DNA of 35,071 bases. It comes from Algoriphagus sp. (GTDB taxonomy: Bacteria > Bacteroidota > Bacteroidia > Cytophagales > Cyclobacteriaceae). Location of the stretch: positions 1 through 35,071 of the forward strand of contig JALRIY010000002.1 in the NCBI GenBank assembly GCA_023255285.1, in the 5' to 3' direction. How positions within the stretch are numbered: the first letter of the stretch is position 1; the number at the start of each line of letters is the position of its first letter. Both the position numbers and the translations under genes were made by a program. The notes beneath the pieces were generated by a model. The model had not been told where the DNA came from. It did not search any database and saw nothing but the letters and a program-made list of their open reading frames with translations. Below, in pieces: positions 23,576 through 31,947 of the stretch.

Positions 23576-25330
23576 ATGTTAAGAACACATACCTGTGGCG
23601 AACTTCGCCTTCACCATGTCCAACAACAAATCACTTTGGCCGGCTGGGTACAGCGGGTTAGAAACAAAGGAGGACTTATATGGGTGGATTTAAGAGACCG
23701 CTATGGGGTAACCCAACTTATTTTTGAGGAAGGATCTACCGACAAGGCATTGTTGGAGAAAGCGGCTCAGCTAGGAAGAGAATTTGTGGTTCAAGCAGCT
23801 GGAATTGTTTTGGAAAGAACATCCAAAAACGATAAAATGCCAACTGGGGACATTGAAATTAAAGTGGAGGAATTAACTGTGTTGAATCCTGCTAAAGTTC
23901 CTCCTTTTATTATTGAAGACGAAACTGATGGAGGTGATGAGCTGCGGATGCGCTATCGGTACCTAGACCTCCGCAGAAATGTGATTCGAGAAAAACTTCA
24001 GCTCCGCCATCGACTAATGCAGGAAACTCGGACCTACATGGACAAGCAATCTTTTATCGAAGTAGAAACACCAGTTTTGATCAAATCAACTCCGGAGGGA
24101 GCGCGGGATTTTGTGGTTCCTAGCCGAGTGAATCCAGGGGAATTTTATGCCTTACCTCAGTCTCCACAGACTTTCAAGCAATTGTTGATGGTCAGTGGAT
24201 TTGACCGCTACTTTCAAATTGTAAAATGCTTTCGAGACGAGGATCTTCGTGCGGATAGGCAGCCTGAATTTACGCAGATTGACTGTGAGATGGCCTTTGT
24301 GAATCAAGAGGATATTCTTAGCACTTTTGAGGGACTTATTAAGCACTTGTTTTTATCGGTTAAGGGAGTAGATCTAGGTCAGGTACCACACCTAACCTAT
24401 GCAGATGCGATGAAGTACTATGGGAATGACAAGCCAGATTTGCGTTTCGACATGAAATTTGTCGATCTGACTGCCCTGGCGAAAGGCACAGGGTTTGCCG
24501 TCATTGATCAGGCAGAGATTGTGCTAGGTATCTGTGCCAAAGGTGCAGGAGAGTATACGCGCAAGCAATTGGATGAACTGACGGACTGGGTAAAGCGTCC
24601 ACAAATTGGAGCGAAAGGATTGATTTATGTGCGGTACCAACTTGATGGATTGCTCAAATCAAGTGTGGACAAATTTTACGGGCAAGATCAATTGAAGACC
24701 TGGGCAGATGCTTGCGGTGCTGTGCCGGGAGATTTGATTCTTGTGCTCAGTGGAGACGAGAAAACCACCCGCAAGCAGTTGTCTGAACTTCGCTTGAAGA
24801 TGGGTGAAGACTTAGGTTTGCGTGATCGTACTGTATTTGTGCCACTTTGGGTGGTGGACTTTCCGCTCTTGGAGTGGGATGATGAATCCCAACGTTTTCA
24901 TGCGATGCACCATCCGTTTACTTCTCCGAAGCGAGAAGATATTCCCTTGTTGGAAACTGATCCTGGATCTGTACGAGCAAATGCGTATGATTTGGTCATC
25001 AATGGAGTCGAAATTGGAGGGGGGTCGATACGAATTCACGACCGTGCTACGCAGCAATTGATGTTTACCCATCTTGGGTTTTCAGATGCTGAGGCACAAA
25101 AGCAGTTTGGGTTTTTGATGGAAGCCTTTGAATATGGCGCTCCACCACATGGAGGTATTGCCTTTGGTTTTGACCGACTTTGCGCCATCTTCGGGGGATC
25201 AGACTCCATTCGAGATTACATTGCCTTCCCTAAGAATAACTCGGGGAGAGATGTGATGATTGATTCACCGAGTACGCTTGCCGATGCACAACTGGAGGAA
25301 TTGTCTATTCGAGTGGCGTTGAAAAAATAA
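23576..25330 (+). CDS. aspS: Aspartate--tRNA ligase
   Basis: A 584-residue class-II aminoacyl-tRNA synthetase of the bacterial type that charges tRNA-Asp. The N-terminal OB anticodon-binding domain (MLRTHTCGEL, LAGWVQRVRNKGGLIWVDLRDRYG) is followed by the catalytic core: FIEVETPVLIKSTPEGARDF (motif 1 region), FRDEDLRADRQPEFTQID (motif 2) and GFDRL (motif 3). The bacterial GAD insertion domain sits between motifs 2 and 3 (about residues 280-400). The ATG at 23576 matches the family N-terminus, and a TTG at 23549 falls in the promoter box. The gene stops 4 bp short of the convergent lysoplasmalogenase-like gene. Whether it also mischarges tRNA-Asn cannot be told by eye. Confidence 0.97.
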   Translation: MLRTHTCGELRLHHVQQQITLAGWVQRVRNKGGLIWVDLRDRYGVTQLIFEEGSTDKALLEKAAQLGREFVVQAAGIVLERTSKNDKMPTGDIEIKVEELTVLNPAKVPPFIIEDETDGGDELRMRYRYLDLRRNVIREKLQLRHRLMQETRTYMDKQSFIEVETPVLIKSTPEGARDFVVPSRVNPGEFYALPQSPQTFKQLLMVSGFDRYFQIVKCFRDEDLRADRQPEFTQIDCEMAFVNQEDILSTFEGLIKHLFLSVKGVDLGQVPHLTYADAMKYYGNDKPDLRFDMKFVDLTALAKGTGFAVIDQAEIVLGICAKGAGEYTRKQLDELTDWVKRPQIGAKGLIYVRYQLDGLLKSSVDKFYGQDQLKTWADACGAVPGDLILVLSGDEKTTRKQLSELRLKMGEDLGLRDRTVFVPLWVVDFPLLEWDDESQRFHAMHHPFTSPKREDIPLLETDPGSVRANAYDLVINGVEIGGGSIRIHDRATQQLMFTHLGFSDAEAQKQFGFLMEAFEYGAPPHGGIAFGFDRLCAIFGGSDSIRDYIAFPKNNSGRDVMIDSPSTLADAQLEELSIRVALKK

Positions 25331-25334
25331 TTTT

Positions 25335-26024
25335 TTATTTAGTTCCGACGAGGTAAGAACGAATTCCCATTACAATCAGAAGTTGAGCAGTAGCATAGGT
25401 ACCCATAATAAGGATGCCTGCCTCTGGAAAATCTGAATAAAATCGCGCCATCGCTAAAATTCCATCTGAACATAGAAAGAGTAAGGCCCCTATGAATACC
25501 TGCCAGAATGAGGCAGGATTGGTCTTTTTGAAGCGAGCACGAGCCGTGGTCACCATCCCAATAATAACAAAAAGATAGGCAATAACCGGAATTTTCAAGC
25601 CTCCCAGGTTGGGATAGATGAAATAGAATATCCAACCTGCTACAAGATAAATGGGGAGATTGTAGGTAAATAAACGAATAAAGTGCCAAGAATCAGGACG
25701 GGCTTCTGGCTCCTGCGCAAGTCGAAATCCGATGATGTAACAAACATGAGCCATTAAAAAAGCCCCTAAGCCATAAATAAATAATTCCGGCCACAGCAAG
25801 AGAATGTCACCCAACCAAGAGAAGAAAAGGGCAGCCAAAATGGTTTTAGCTAAAATGGTTTTGGCAATGGGGGCGCTTATAAAATAAAAATAGCCTAGCA
25901 AGGCAGCTAGAATGATAGGTTTTGAAAAGCTACGTAGCCCTTCATTTTGTTCCAAAATAAAGTATAAATCTACCAGTGTAGCAAGTAAGAAAAGGTAAAG
26001 CCAAACAATATTTTTATCTCTCAT
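25335..26024 (-). CDS. YhhN/TMEM86-family lysoplasmalogenase-like membrane protein
   Basis: A 229-residue integral membrane protein with about eight hydrophobic helices, of the YhhN/TMEM86 family. The eukaryotic members hydrolyse the vinyl-ether bond of lysoplasmalogens; most bacterial members are uncharacterised. The recognisable elements are FSKPIILAALLGYFY in helix 2, FSWLGDILLLWP (conserved Asp) and FIGALLFLCSDGILA (second conserved Asp). Between the first two, the residues AKTIL occur twice in a row, from an in-frame 15-bp tandem duplication (25837-25866). The ATG at 26024 is preferred to the TTG one codon earlier. It converges on aspS with only 4 bp between the stops, so no separate terminator can fit. 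Confidence 0.85.
   Translation of the reverse strand: MRDKNIVWLYLFLLATLVDLYFILEQNEGLRSFSKPIILAALLGYFYFISAPIAKTILAKTILAALFFSWLGDILLLWPELFIYGLGAFLMAHVCYIIGFRLAQEPEARPDSWHFIRLFTYNLPIYLVAGWIFYFIYPNLGGLKIPVIAYLFVIIGMVTTARARFKKTNPASFWQVFIGALLFLCSDGILAMARFYSDFPEAGILIMGTYATAQLLIVMGIRSYLVGTK
25837..25866. repeat. In-frame 15-bp tandem duplication in the YhhN-family gene
   Basis: Two adjacent 15-mers, AAAATGGTTTTAGCT and AAAATGGTTTTGGCA (13 of 15 identical), encode two consecutive AKTIL-type units in the protein. A replication-slippage duplication is the simplest reading. Confidence 0.75.
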
Positions 26025-26348
26025 CAAAGTACGAGCCTAGTTGAAGTGGGAAAGTTCAACAAGATTCAAAATTTATCCAAAGAAAAGAAAGGGAGCCAAT
26101 TGATTTAAAAAATGGGTTAGGATGATCCAGCACCTTGTCAAGAGCTAAATTTTTTTGAATGAGTACGAATAATCGTTTATAGATGACAGCTAATTTCAAC
26201 TCTAACTTCAGAGCTAATTTAATTTTTTGGCTGGGAATAACTGGCTTATCGCAGCCAGAGGGCGGGAAGAAGCTTATTTGATTAAGGTTACCAAAGTTTT
26301 TTGTCATCAGTGAAAAAGCTAAAACAAATGGAATTCATTTTTAGTTTC

Positions 26349-26408
26349 TTTGGTAATTATTGATTTGAACTACTCAATTCCCAATAAAAAAAGGAATAAT
26401 TAACCAAA
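26349..26408. repeat. Imperfect inverted repeat upstream of the TonB-receptor gene
   Basis: Arms TTTGGTAATTATT (26349-26361) and AATAATTAACCAAA (26395-26408) pair over 13 bp with one extra A, separated by 33 nt. It lies in the 542-bp gap 26025-26566, which otherwise shows no gene I can support. A second small hairpin CTGGCT-TATCGC-AGCCAG is at 26241-26257. Function unknown; it may be a regulator site for the receptor gene. Confidence 0.4.
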
Positions 26409-26511
26409 ACAGATAAATAGTTTGTTTTCAATGTTAAGTTTTCGTTAAAAAATGTGAAATTTGACAAGCAAAAATTAACCTATATCCTTACTGTCCCTTG
26501 AAAGGGTAGTT

Positions 26512-26519
26512 TAACTTTG
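26512..26519 (+). promoter_or_regulatory. Candidate -7 box for the TonB-receptor gene
   Basis: TAACTTTG matches TAnnTTTG exactly, 47 bp before the ATG, followed by an A-rich leader typical of well-translated Bacteroidota genes. The nearest TTG upstream is only 11 bp away, so there is no standard -33 element, which could mean activator or alternative-sigma control. Confidence 0.5.
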
Positions 26520-26566
26520 CAAGGATTTTAATTCAACAAAACCAACTTATACCAAAAACAAATCTT

Positions 26567-29500
26567 ATGAGGCAAAATTTACTCAAGAATTTGATGGCTC
26601 TATTCCTGCTCGTGTTGAGCTCGGGGCTAGCAATGTCACAGGGAGTTACTACTTCCGGTATTACCGGTACAGTAACTGAGGCCAACGGACAGCCTTTACC
26701 GGGCGCAAACGTGGTTGCTACACACCTTCCTTCTGGTACTCGCTATGGTGCAGTATCTAACGTAGAAGGTAAATATTCAATTCCAGGTATGCGTATTGGA
26801 GGTCCTTACAGACTTTCTGTATCTTTTATCGGTTTTTCTACCCAAGAAATAGATGGTCTAAATCTTTCCTTAGGTACATTTTCAAATGTGAATGTCTCTC
26901 TAAAAGAAGATGGTCAGGAACTTTCTGAAGTTTTGATCACAGCCGATCAAAATAGCCTCTTCTCTAACGAACGCACAGGTGCCAATACAGCGATAGACAA
27001 CAGAGCCCTAAACAAGCTTCCAACCATCTCTAGAAGTATCAACGACTTCACTCGTTTGTCCCCACAATCCAACGGGCAATCTTTCGCTGGACAGGATTCA
27101 AGATTGAACAACATCACTGTAGATGGATCGTATTTTAACAACTCTTTCGGTTTGGGCTCTGGTTCTAACCCCGGTGGTAGAACTGGTGTATCCCCGATCT
27201 CTTTGGACGCGATCGAACAAATCTCCGTAAACGTAGCGCCATATGACGTGAGACAGGGTAATTTCACGGGTGCTGGTGTAAATACCGTAACACGTTCAGG
27301 TACGAACGAATTTTCAGGTTCTGCTTATTATTTCTGGAGAAATAACAACAATGTAGGAACCAAAGCTGGTGAAAACACTTTCAACCCAGGTGACTTTACG
27401 TACAAGCAAATTGGTTTCCGCGTAGGTGGTCCGATTATCAAAGACAAGTTGTTTTTCTTTGCTTCATTTGAAGACGAATCAGAAGCTAGACCAGGAACTA
27501 CTTGGAAGGCAAATCGTGGTGAAGCAATTGAAGGTAACGTCACTCGTGTATTAGCTTCAGACTTGGATGGATTAAGCAGCTACTTGAGCTCAAAGTACAA
27601 CTACGAAACAGGCCCTTACGAAGGATATGATAATGAAACATTGGGCACCAAGTTTTTGATTAAATTGGATTACAACATCAACGACAAAAACAAGTTGAGC
27701 TTGCGTTACAATCACCTAGATTCTTCTACGGATGTACTGATGTCAGGTTCTTCTTCCTTGGGTAACGGTGGACGTAACCGTAATCCAAATGCTTTGAACT
27801 TCCAAAATTCAAACTACAGCATCTTGGAAAATATACGATCTGTAGTAGCCGAATTGAACTCTCGTATTAGAAGCAATATATCAAACAATTTGATTGTTGG
27901 TTACACGTACCAGGACGAAAGCCGTGGATTTAAAGGTGAGTTTTTCCCATTGGTGGATATCTTGAAGGATAACTTGACCTATACTTCTTTTGGTTTTGAG
28001 CCATTCACGCCAAACAACGAATTGCGCTACAAGACTTTCCAAATTCAGGAGAACTTGCAAATTTTTGCAGGAAATCATACTATCACCACTGGTTTCAGCT
28101 ACGAAAATTACCAGTCTGAAAACGTGTTCTTCCCAGGTTCTCAATCTGTATATGTTTACAGATCTTTGGAGGACTTTTACAAGGATTCTGATAATTTCTT
28201 AGCGAACGGTAACTCTGCGCCTTCAGGTGTCAACTTGAGAAGATTCCAAGTACGTTGGAACAATATTCCAGGATCTGAGAAGCCTGTTCAGCCATTGGAA
28301 GTGAACTATGTAGGTGCATTTATTCAAGACGAATGGCAAGCAAGAACAAACTTGAAATTAACAGCAGGTTTGAGAGTAGACGTGCCTTATTTTGAAGAAA
28401 CTGCTCTTCGCAACGAAGAAATGGAGGATTTCTTTTTCAGAAATCAAGAAGGAGCTTACATCAACTACAGAACCGATCAGCTTCCAGGAGCCAACTTGCT
28501 TTGGTCTCCAAGAGTTGGTTTCAACTGGGATGTATTTGACAACCAGAAAACGCAAGTTAGAGGTGGTTCAGGGGTATTTACCGGTCGTCCTGCTTACGTA
28601 TGGGTATCCAACCAAGTGGGTAATAATGGTATCTTGACAGGTTTTGCACAGTTGGATAATACGACTGCCAGACCATTCAATCCAGATCCAAATGCATACA
28701 AGCCTACTGAAGTAACAGGTCAGCCTGCTTCTTCTTACGAGCTTGCTCTATCTGAGAAGGATTTCAAATTCCCACAAGTGTGGAGAACCAACATTGCAGT
28801 TGATCAGCAGTTGCCAGCCGGCATCATTGCTACTGGAGAATTTATTTACAATCAGGATGTAAATGGTATTGCATATCACAATGCGAACCTTCCTGTACAC
28901 CAAAGCCAATATGCAGGCAATGACAACCGTCAAAGATGGACAAACAATCGAATCAACTCAAAAATCCCAAATGCAATAACTTTGAGTAACCAAGCAATTG
29001 GATATTCTTGGGTAGCTTCTTTCTCCTTGGAGAGACCATTTACCAATGGATTGTTTTTGAAAGCAGCTTATAGCTATGGGGAAGCAAAAAATACGGTAGA
29101 TCCAGGATCTATTGCTTCTGGATCATGGTTCAACAATCCAATATCCGGTGATCCAAACAATCCAGGTTTAGGCTTTTCTTCCAACTTTATGGGTCACAGA
29201 ACATTTGTAACTGCTTCCTATTCCAAAGACTTCTTCAAGTTTGGGAATACTTCTATCTCTATTTTCTGGGAAGGTAGAACGATTGGAAACGGTAGCTATG
29301 TATTCTCTTCGGATATGAATAACGATGGTGGTAGATCAAATGATTTAATTTACATCCCAGCGACTAAGGAAGAAATGAACTTCCAACAGTTTACTTCTAG
29401 TGGGAAGACCTTTACTGCTCAGGAACAAGCAGATGCTTTTGAAGCCTATATCTTGCAGGATGAGTATTTGAGTGCGAATCGTGGCAAATATGCAGAAAGA

Positions 29501-29830
29501 GGTGCGGTCATCATGCCAATGGTATATCGTGCAGATTTTTCCTTTGCTCAGCAGTTGTTTACCAACTTCAAAGGCAAAAAGAACAGCCTTGAATTCCGAG
29601 TGGATATCCTGAACGTAGGTAACCTTTTGGATCCAAATTTTGGAGTTGGTCAAACGTTTAACTCTACACAATTGTTAGCTGGAGGTTCTCCAACTGCAAG
29701 TGCCGATGGCAAGCCACAGTACAGATTGAGAAACTTTGGTACTAGCTTGATCTCCGAAACGTTTAGACCTACTGCAGGAGTTTCAGACGTTTGGAGCATG
29801 CAGTTTGGATTGAGATATATCTTCAATTAA
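26567..29830 (+). CDS. TonB-dependent outer-membrane receptor, Oar-like
   Basis: A 1087-residue outer-membrane protein. Signal peptide, about residues 1-24 (LLVLSSGLAMSQ-G); a carboxypeptidase-regulatory-like Ig fold, about 30-112 (ITGTVTEANGQPLPGANVVAT, GKYSIPGMRIGGPYRLSVSFIGFST); a TonB plug, about 120-240 (LNNITVDGSYFNNSFGLG, ISLDAIEQISVNVAPYDVRQGNFTGAGVN); then a 22-strand-type barrel ending in the aromatic-rich WSMQFGLRYIFN. The layout is that of Oar-like receptors. There is no SusD lipoprotein, TonB or ExbBD beside it, so it is an orphan and its substrate is unknown. Codon choice is unusually uniform (AAC, GGT, CGT, TCT), typical of an abundant protein. It is transcribed alone, between a TAACTTTG box and a strong terminator. 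Confidence 0.93.
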   Translation: MRQNLLKNLMALFLLVLSSGLAMSQGVTTSGITGTVTEANGQPLPGANVVATHLPSGTRYGAVSNVEGKYSIPGMRIGGPYRLSVSFIGFSTQEIDGLNLSLGTFSNVNVSLKEDGQELSEVLITADQNSLFSNERTGANTAIDNRALNKLPTISRSINDFTRLSPQSNGQSFAGQDSRLNNITVDGSYFNNSFGLGSGSNPGGRTGVSPISLDAIEQISVNVAPYDVRQGNFTGAGVNTVTRSGTNEFSGSAYYFWRNNNNVGTKAGENTFNPGDFTYKQIGFRVGGPIIKDKLFFFASFEDESEARPGTTWKANRGEAIEGNVTRVLASDLDGLSSYLSSKYNYETGPYEGYDNETLGTKFLIKLDYNINDKNKLSLRYNHLDSSTDVLMSGSSSLGNGGRNRNPNALNFQNSNYSILENIRSVVAELNSRIRSNISNNLIVGYTYQDESRGFKGEFFPLVDILKDNLTYTSFGFEPFTPNNELRYKTFQIQENLQIFAGNHTITTGFSYENYQSENVFFPGSQSVYVYRSLEDFYKDSDNFLANGNSAPSGVNLRRFQVRWNNIPGSEKPVQPLEVNYVGAFIQDEWQARTNLKLTAGLRVDVPYFEETALRNEEMEDFFFRNQEGAYINYRTDQLPGANLLWSPRVGFNWDVFDNQKTQVRGGSGVFTGRPAYVWVSNQVGNNGILTGFAQLDNTTARPFNPDPNAYKPTEVTGQPASSYELALSEKDFKFPQVWRTNIAVDQQLPAGIIATGEFIYNQDVNGIAYHNANLPVHQSQYAGNDNRQRWTNNRINSKIPNAITLSNQAIGYSWVASFSLERPFTNGLFLKAAYSYGEAKNTVDPGSIASGSWFNNPISGDPNNPGLGFSSNFMGHRTFVTASYSKDFFKFGNTSISIFWEGRTIGNGSYVFSSDMNNDGGRSNDLIYIPATKEEMNFQQFTSSGKTFTAQEQADAFEAYILQDEYLSANRGKYAERGAVIMPMVYRADFSFAQQLFTNFKGKKNSLEFRVDILNVGNLLDPNFGVGQTFNSTQLLAGGSPTASADGKPQYRLRNFGTSLISETFRPTAGVSDVWSMQFGLRYIFN

Positions 29831-29850
29831 TTCGTATTCCATTGCTATGG

Positions 29851-29882
29851 AAAGCGCTCCGAACCTCGGGGCGCTTTTTTTT
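29851..29882 (+). terminator. Intrinsic terminator after the TonB receptor
   Basis: Arms GCGCTCCGA (29854-29862) and TCGGGGCGC (29866-29874) pair over 9 bp with one G-U, loop ACC, preceded by AAA and followed by T8. It stands 21 bp after the stop codon. Confidence 0.93.
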
Positions 29883-30023
29883 GTTTACTCACTAGTTACC
29901 ATCCAAGTTCATGTAAGCAAGTACGTTGGCGCATGTTCGAGAAAGGGATATCCCAATTATTTTCCATTGATGGCATCGATTTGCCTTCCTTATGTTTTCT
30001 AAAGGACTGCTGAAAAACAATGG

Positions 30024-30031
30024 TATATTTG
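30024..30031 (+). promoter_or_regulatory. Candidate -7 box for the hydrolase/RND operon
   Basis: TATATTTG matches TAnnTTTG, 40 bp before the ATG at 30072. Transcription from it would start near 30038, leaving the alternative GTG at 30039 without a leader and favouring the ATG. No TTG at standard -33 spacing. Confidence 0.45.
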
Positions 30032-30071
30032 TCTTCCTGTGGAGGGGTGCTTAATCAGGATTTGTTACCAT

Positions 30072-30857
30072 ATGTTATACTATAAGCAATTTTTGCATTC
30101 TACAAGTAGGGAGTGGGTGGTATTTATCCACGGTGCAGGAGGAAGTTCTGCGGTATGGTTTAAGCAGCTTCGAGACTTTCAAAAAGATTACAATCTTTTA
30201 TTGATTGACTTGAGAGGCCATGGGAAATCAGTGACTATGCCACAAGCAATTTGGTCACAACAGTACACTTTTGAGGCAGTTACGCGTGATATTGTGGAAG
30301 TATTAACACATCTTAAATTACCTCCGGCGCATTTCATGGGGGTTTCATTGGGAACTATTTTGGCGAGGCAATTGGCAGAACTCGAACCAGGACGCGTAAA
30401 ATCCTTGATTTTGGCTGGCGCAGTGACACGTTTGACCGTACAAAGCCGCCTTTTAGTTTTTTTTGGCAATGCATTCAAGCGAGTAATTCCTTATATGTGG
30501 CTATACCGGTTATTTGCTTTTATAGTAATGCCACGTAAGCAGCATGCTGAGTCTAGAAATTTGTTTATTCATGAGGCCCAAAAATTATGTCAAAAAGAAT
30601 TTATCCGCTGGTTTAAATTGACCAAAGACATCAATCCATTGCTTCGTTATTTTAAGGAAAAAGATTTGGGCATTCCAACTCTTTACATTATGGGAGATCA
30701 GGATGTGATGTTCCTAGAGCCTGTAAAAAATCTAATTCGCTTTCATAAAAATTCGATTCTTGAGGTATTAAATCAATGTGGCCATGTGGTTAATGTTGAA
30801 AAACCAGAGGAATTTAACCAACGCTCGCTGGCGTTTATAAAAAACCAACAGTACTAG
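30072..30857 (+). CDS. Alpha/beta hydrolase, first gene of an RND-efflux group
   Basis: A 261-residue cytoplasmic alpha/beta-hydrolase-fold protein with no signal peptide. The oxyanion region HGAGGSSAVW (about 20-29), nucleophile Ser92 in GVSLG, Asp211 in GDQDVMF and His238 in CGHVVNVEKP make a complete catalytic triad in the expected order. The strand DLRGHGKS before the nucleophile is typical of the broad esterase/lactonase/C-C hydrolase group; the substrate cannot be read from sequence. A lid-like segment lies at about residues 120-180. The GTG at 30039 is rejected in favour of the ATG at 30072, because of the -7 box and because the fold begins right after it. Only 11 bp separate it from the RND adaptor, so it is probably cotranscribed with the pump. 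Confidence 0.88.
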   Translation: MLYYKQFLHSTSREWVVFIHGAGGSSAVWFKQLRDFQKDYNLLLIDLRGHGKSVTMPQAIWSQQYTFEAVTRDIVEVLTHLKLPPAHFMGVSLGTILARQLAELEPGRVKSLILAGAVTRLTVQSRLLVFFGNAFKRVIPYMWLYRLFAFIVMPRKQHAESRNLFIHEAQKLCQKEFIRWFKLTKDINPLLRYFKEKDLGIPTLYIMGDQDVMFLEPVKNLIRFHKNSILEVLNQCGHVVNVEKPEEFNQRSLAFIKNQQY

Positions 30858-30868
30858 TTCTTTTTACA

Positions 30869-31942
30869 ATGAAAAAACAAACCAAACTATTTCTTGTAGT
30901 AGGGATTCTTGCCTTGCTTGCTGCTGCCTATTTTTATCCTAGGTTAGGGAATCAAGAAGGAGAAAGTCCTGCCAAGTCAGGGCCTAAGGGGCCAGGTGAG
31001 CCTTTGGCAGTAGAGGTGATCCAATTGAAGAAGGAAACTTTGAATAACCAGCTTCAGGTTTCTGGAACTATTTTACCCAACGAGTCTGTAGCAATCAAGT
31101 CAGAAATTAGTGGGCTTGTTTCAAAAATAAATTTCAAGGAAGGAGAATACGTAACTAAGGGCACGCCACTCTTGTACCTAAATGACAACGAGCTTCAAGC
31201 ACAATTCCAACGGCTTCAGTACACACAAAAATTATTTCAAACCCAGGAATCTAGGCAAAAGCAACTTTTGGCAAGAGAGGCGATAAGTCAAGAAGAATAC
31301 GATATAGTACTTAACCAATACAATACAGCACTATCAGATATCAAATTGGTCCAAGCACAGCTTGAAAAGACTGTTATTCGTGCTCCATTTAGTGGCAGGT
31401 TAGGCCTACGTCAAGTATCGGAAGGGGCAGTAATCAATAGTTCAAATGTAATCGTAAGTATTGTCAATATTGATCCCATTAAACTAGAGTTCTCTATCCC
31501 AGAACGGTATGCAGGAATGGTCTCGGTAGGCTCTCCTATTTATTTTAGTAGTGAAGCTTCTAACGAAGAAGTAGTAGGAAAAGTCTATGCTTATGAACCC
31601 CAAATTGATGCAGCAACACGTACCATCAAATTGCGCGCACAAAGTCCCAATAGTGAAGGTAAATACCTTCCAGGGATGTTTGTAAAAATTCGATTTGTTC
31701 TGGATGTTCAGGAGGATGCCCTTCTCGTTCCAGCCGAATCTGTTATTCCTGAATTGTCAGGATACAAAGTATTCGTGGTAGGTGCGGATGGGAAAGCAGA
31801 ACAGCGACTCATTGAAATCGGTAAGCGTACCGATACACAAGTTCAGGTAGTCTCAGGCCTCAAGGAGGGAGATTTAGTCCTCACTACAGGGGTAATGCAA
31901 GTACGTCAAGGAATGCCAGTTAAGCCTACTCAAATAAATTAA
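30869..31942 (+). CDS. RND efflux periplasmic adaptor (membrane-fusion protein)
   Basis: A 357-residue adaptor of the AcrA/MexA type that joins an inner-membrane RND pump to an outer-membrane channel. An N-terminal membrane anchor (about residues 6-23) has no lipobox Cys. Then come a first lipoyl half (GTILPNESVAIKSEISGLVSKINFKEGEYVTKGTPLLYL), a coiled-coil hairpin of about 70 residues (EAISQEEYDIVLNQYN), and a second lipoyl half (TVIRAPFSGRLGLRQVSEGAVI). The beta-barrel (GSPIYFSSE, DAATRTIKLRAQ) and a C-terminal membrane-proximal domain ending LKEGDLVLTTGVMQVRQGMPV complete it. It lies 11 bp after the hydrolase and 5 bp before the pump gene. Substrate is not predictable. Confidence 0.95.
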   Translation: MKKQTKLFLVVGILALLAAAYFYPRLGNQEGESPAKSGPKGPGEPLAVEVIQLKKETLNNQLQVSGTILPNESVAIKSEISGLVSKINFKEGEYVTKGTPLLYLNDNELQAQFQRLQYTQKLFQTQESRQKQLLAREAISQEEYDIVLNQYNTALSDIKLVQAQLEKTVIRAPFSGRLGLRQVSEGAVINSSNVIVSIVNIDPIKLEFSIPERYAGMVSVGSPIYFSSEASNEEVVGKVYAYEPQIDAATRTIKLRAQSPNSEGKYLPGMFVKIRFVLDVQEDALLVPAESVIPELSGYKVFVVGADGKAEQRLIEIGKRTDTQVQVVSGLKEGDLVLTTGVMQVRQGMPVKPTQIN

Positions 31943-31947
31943 CTCAC

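Noticed and set aside
26056..26307. 83-codon open frame on the minus strand upstream of the TonB receptor
   Set aside because: Composition is Lys/Leu/Phe-rich as expected from AT-rich noncoding DNA, there is no domain or signal, and the frame includes a small hairpin; I saw no support for coding.
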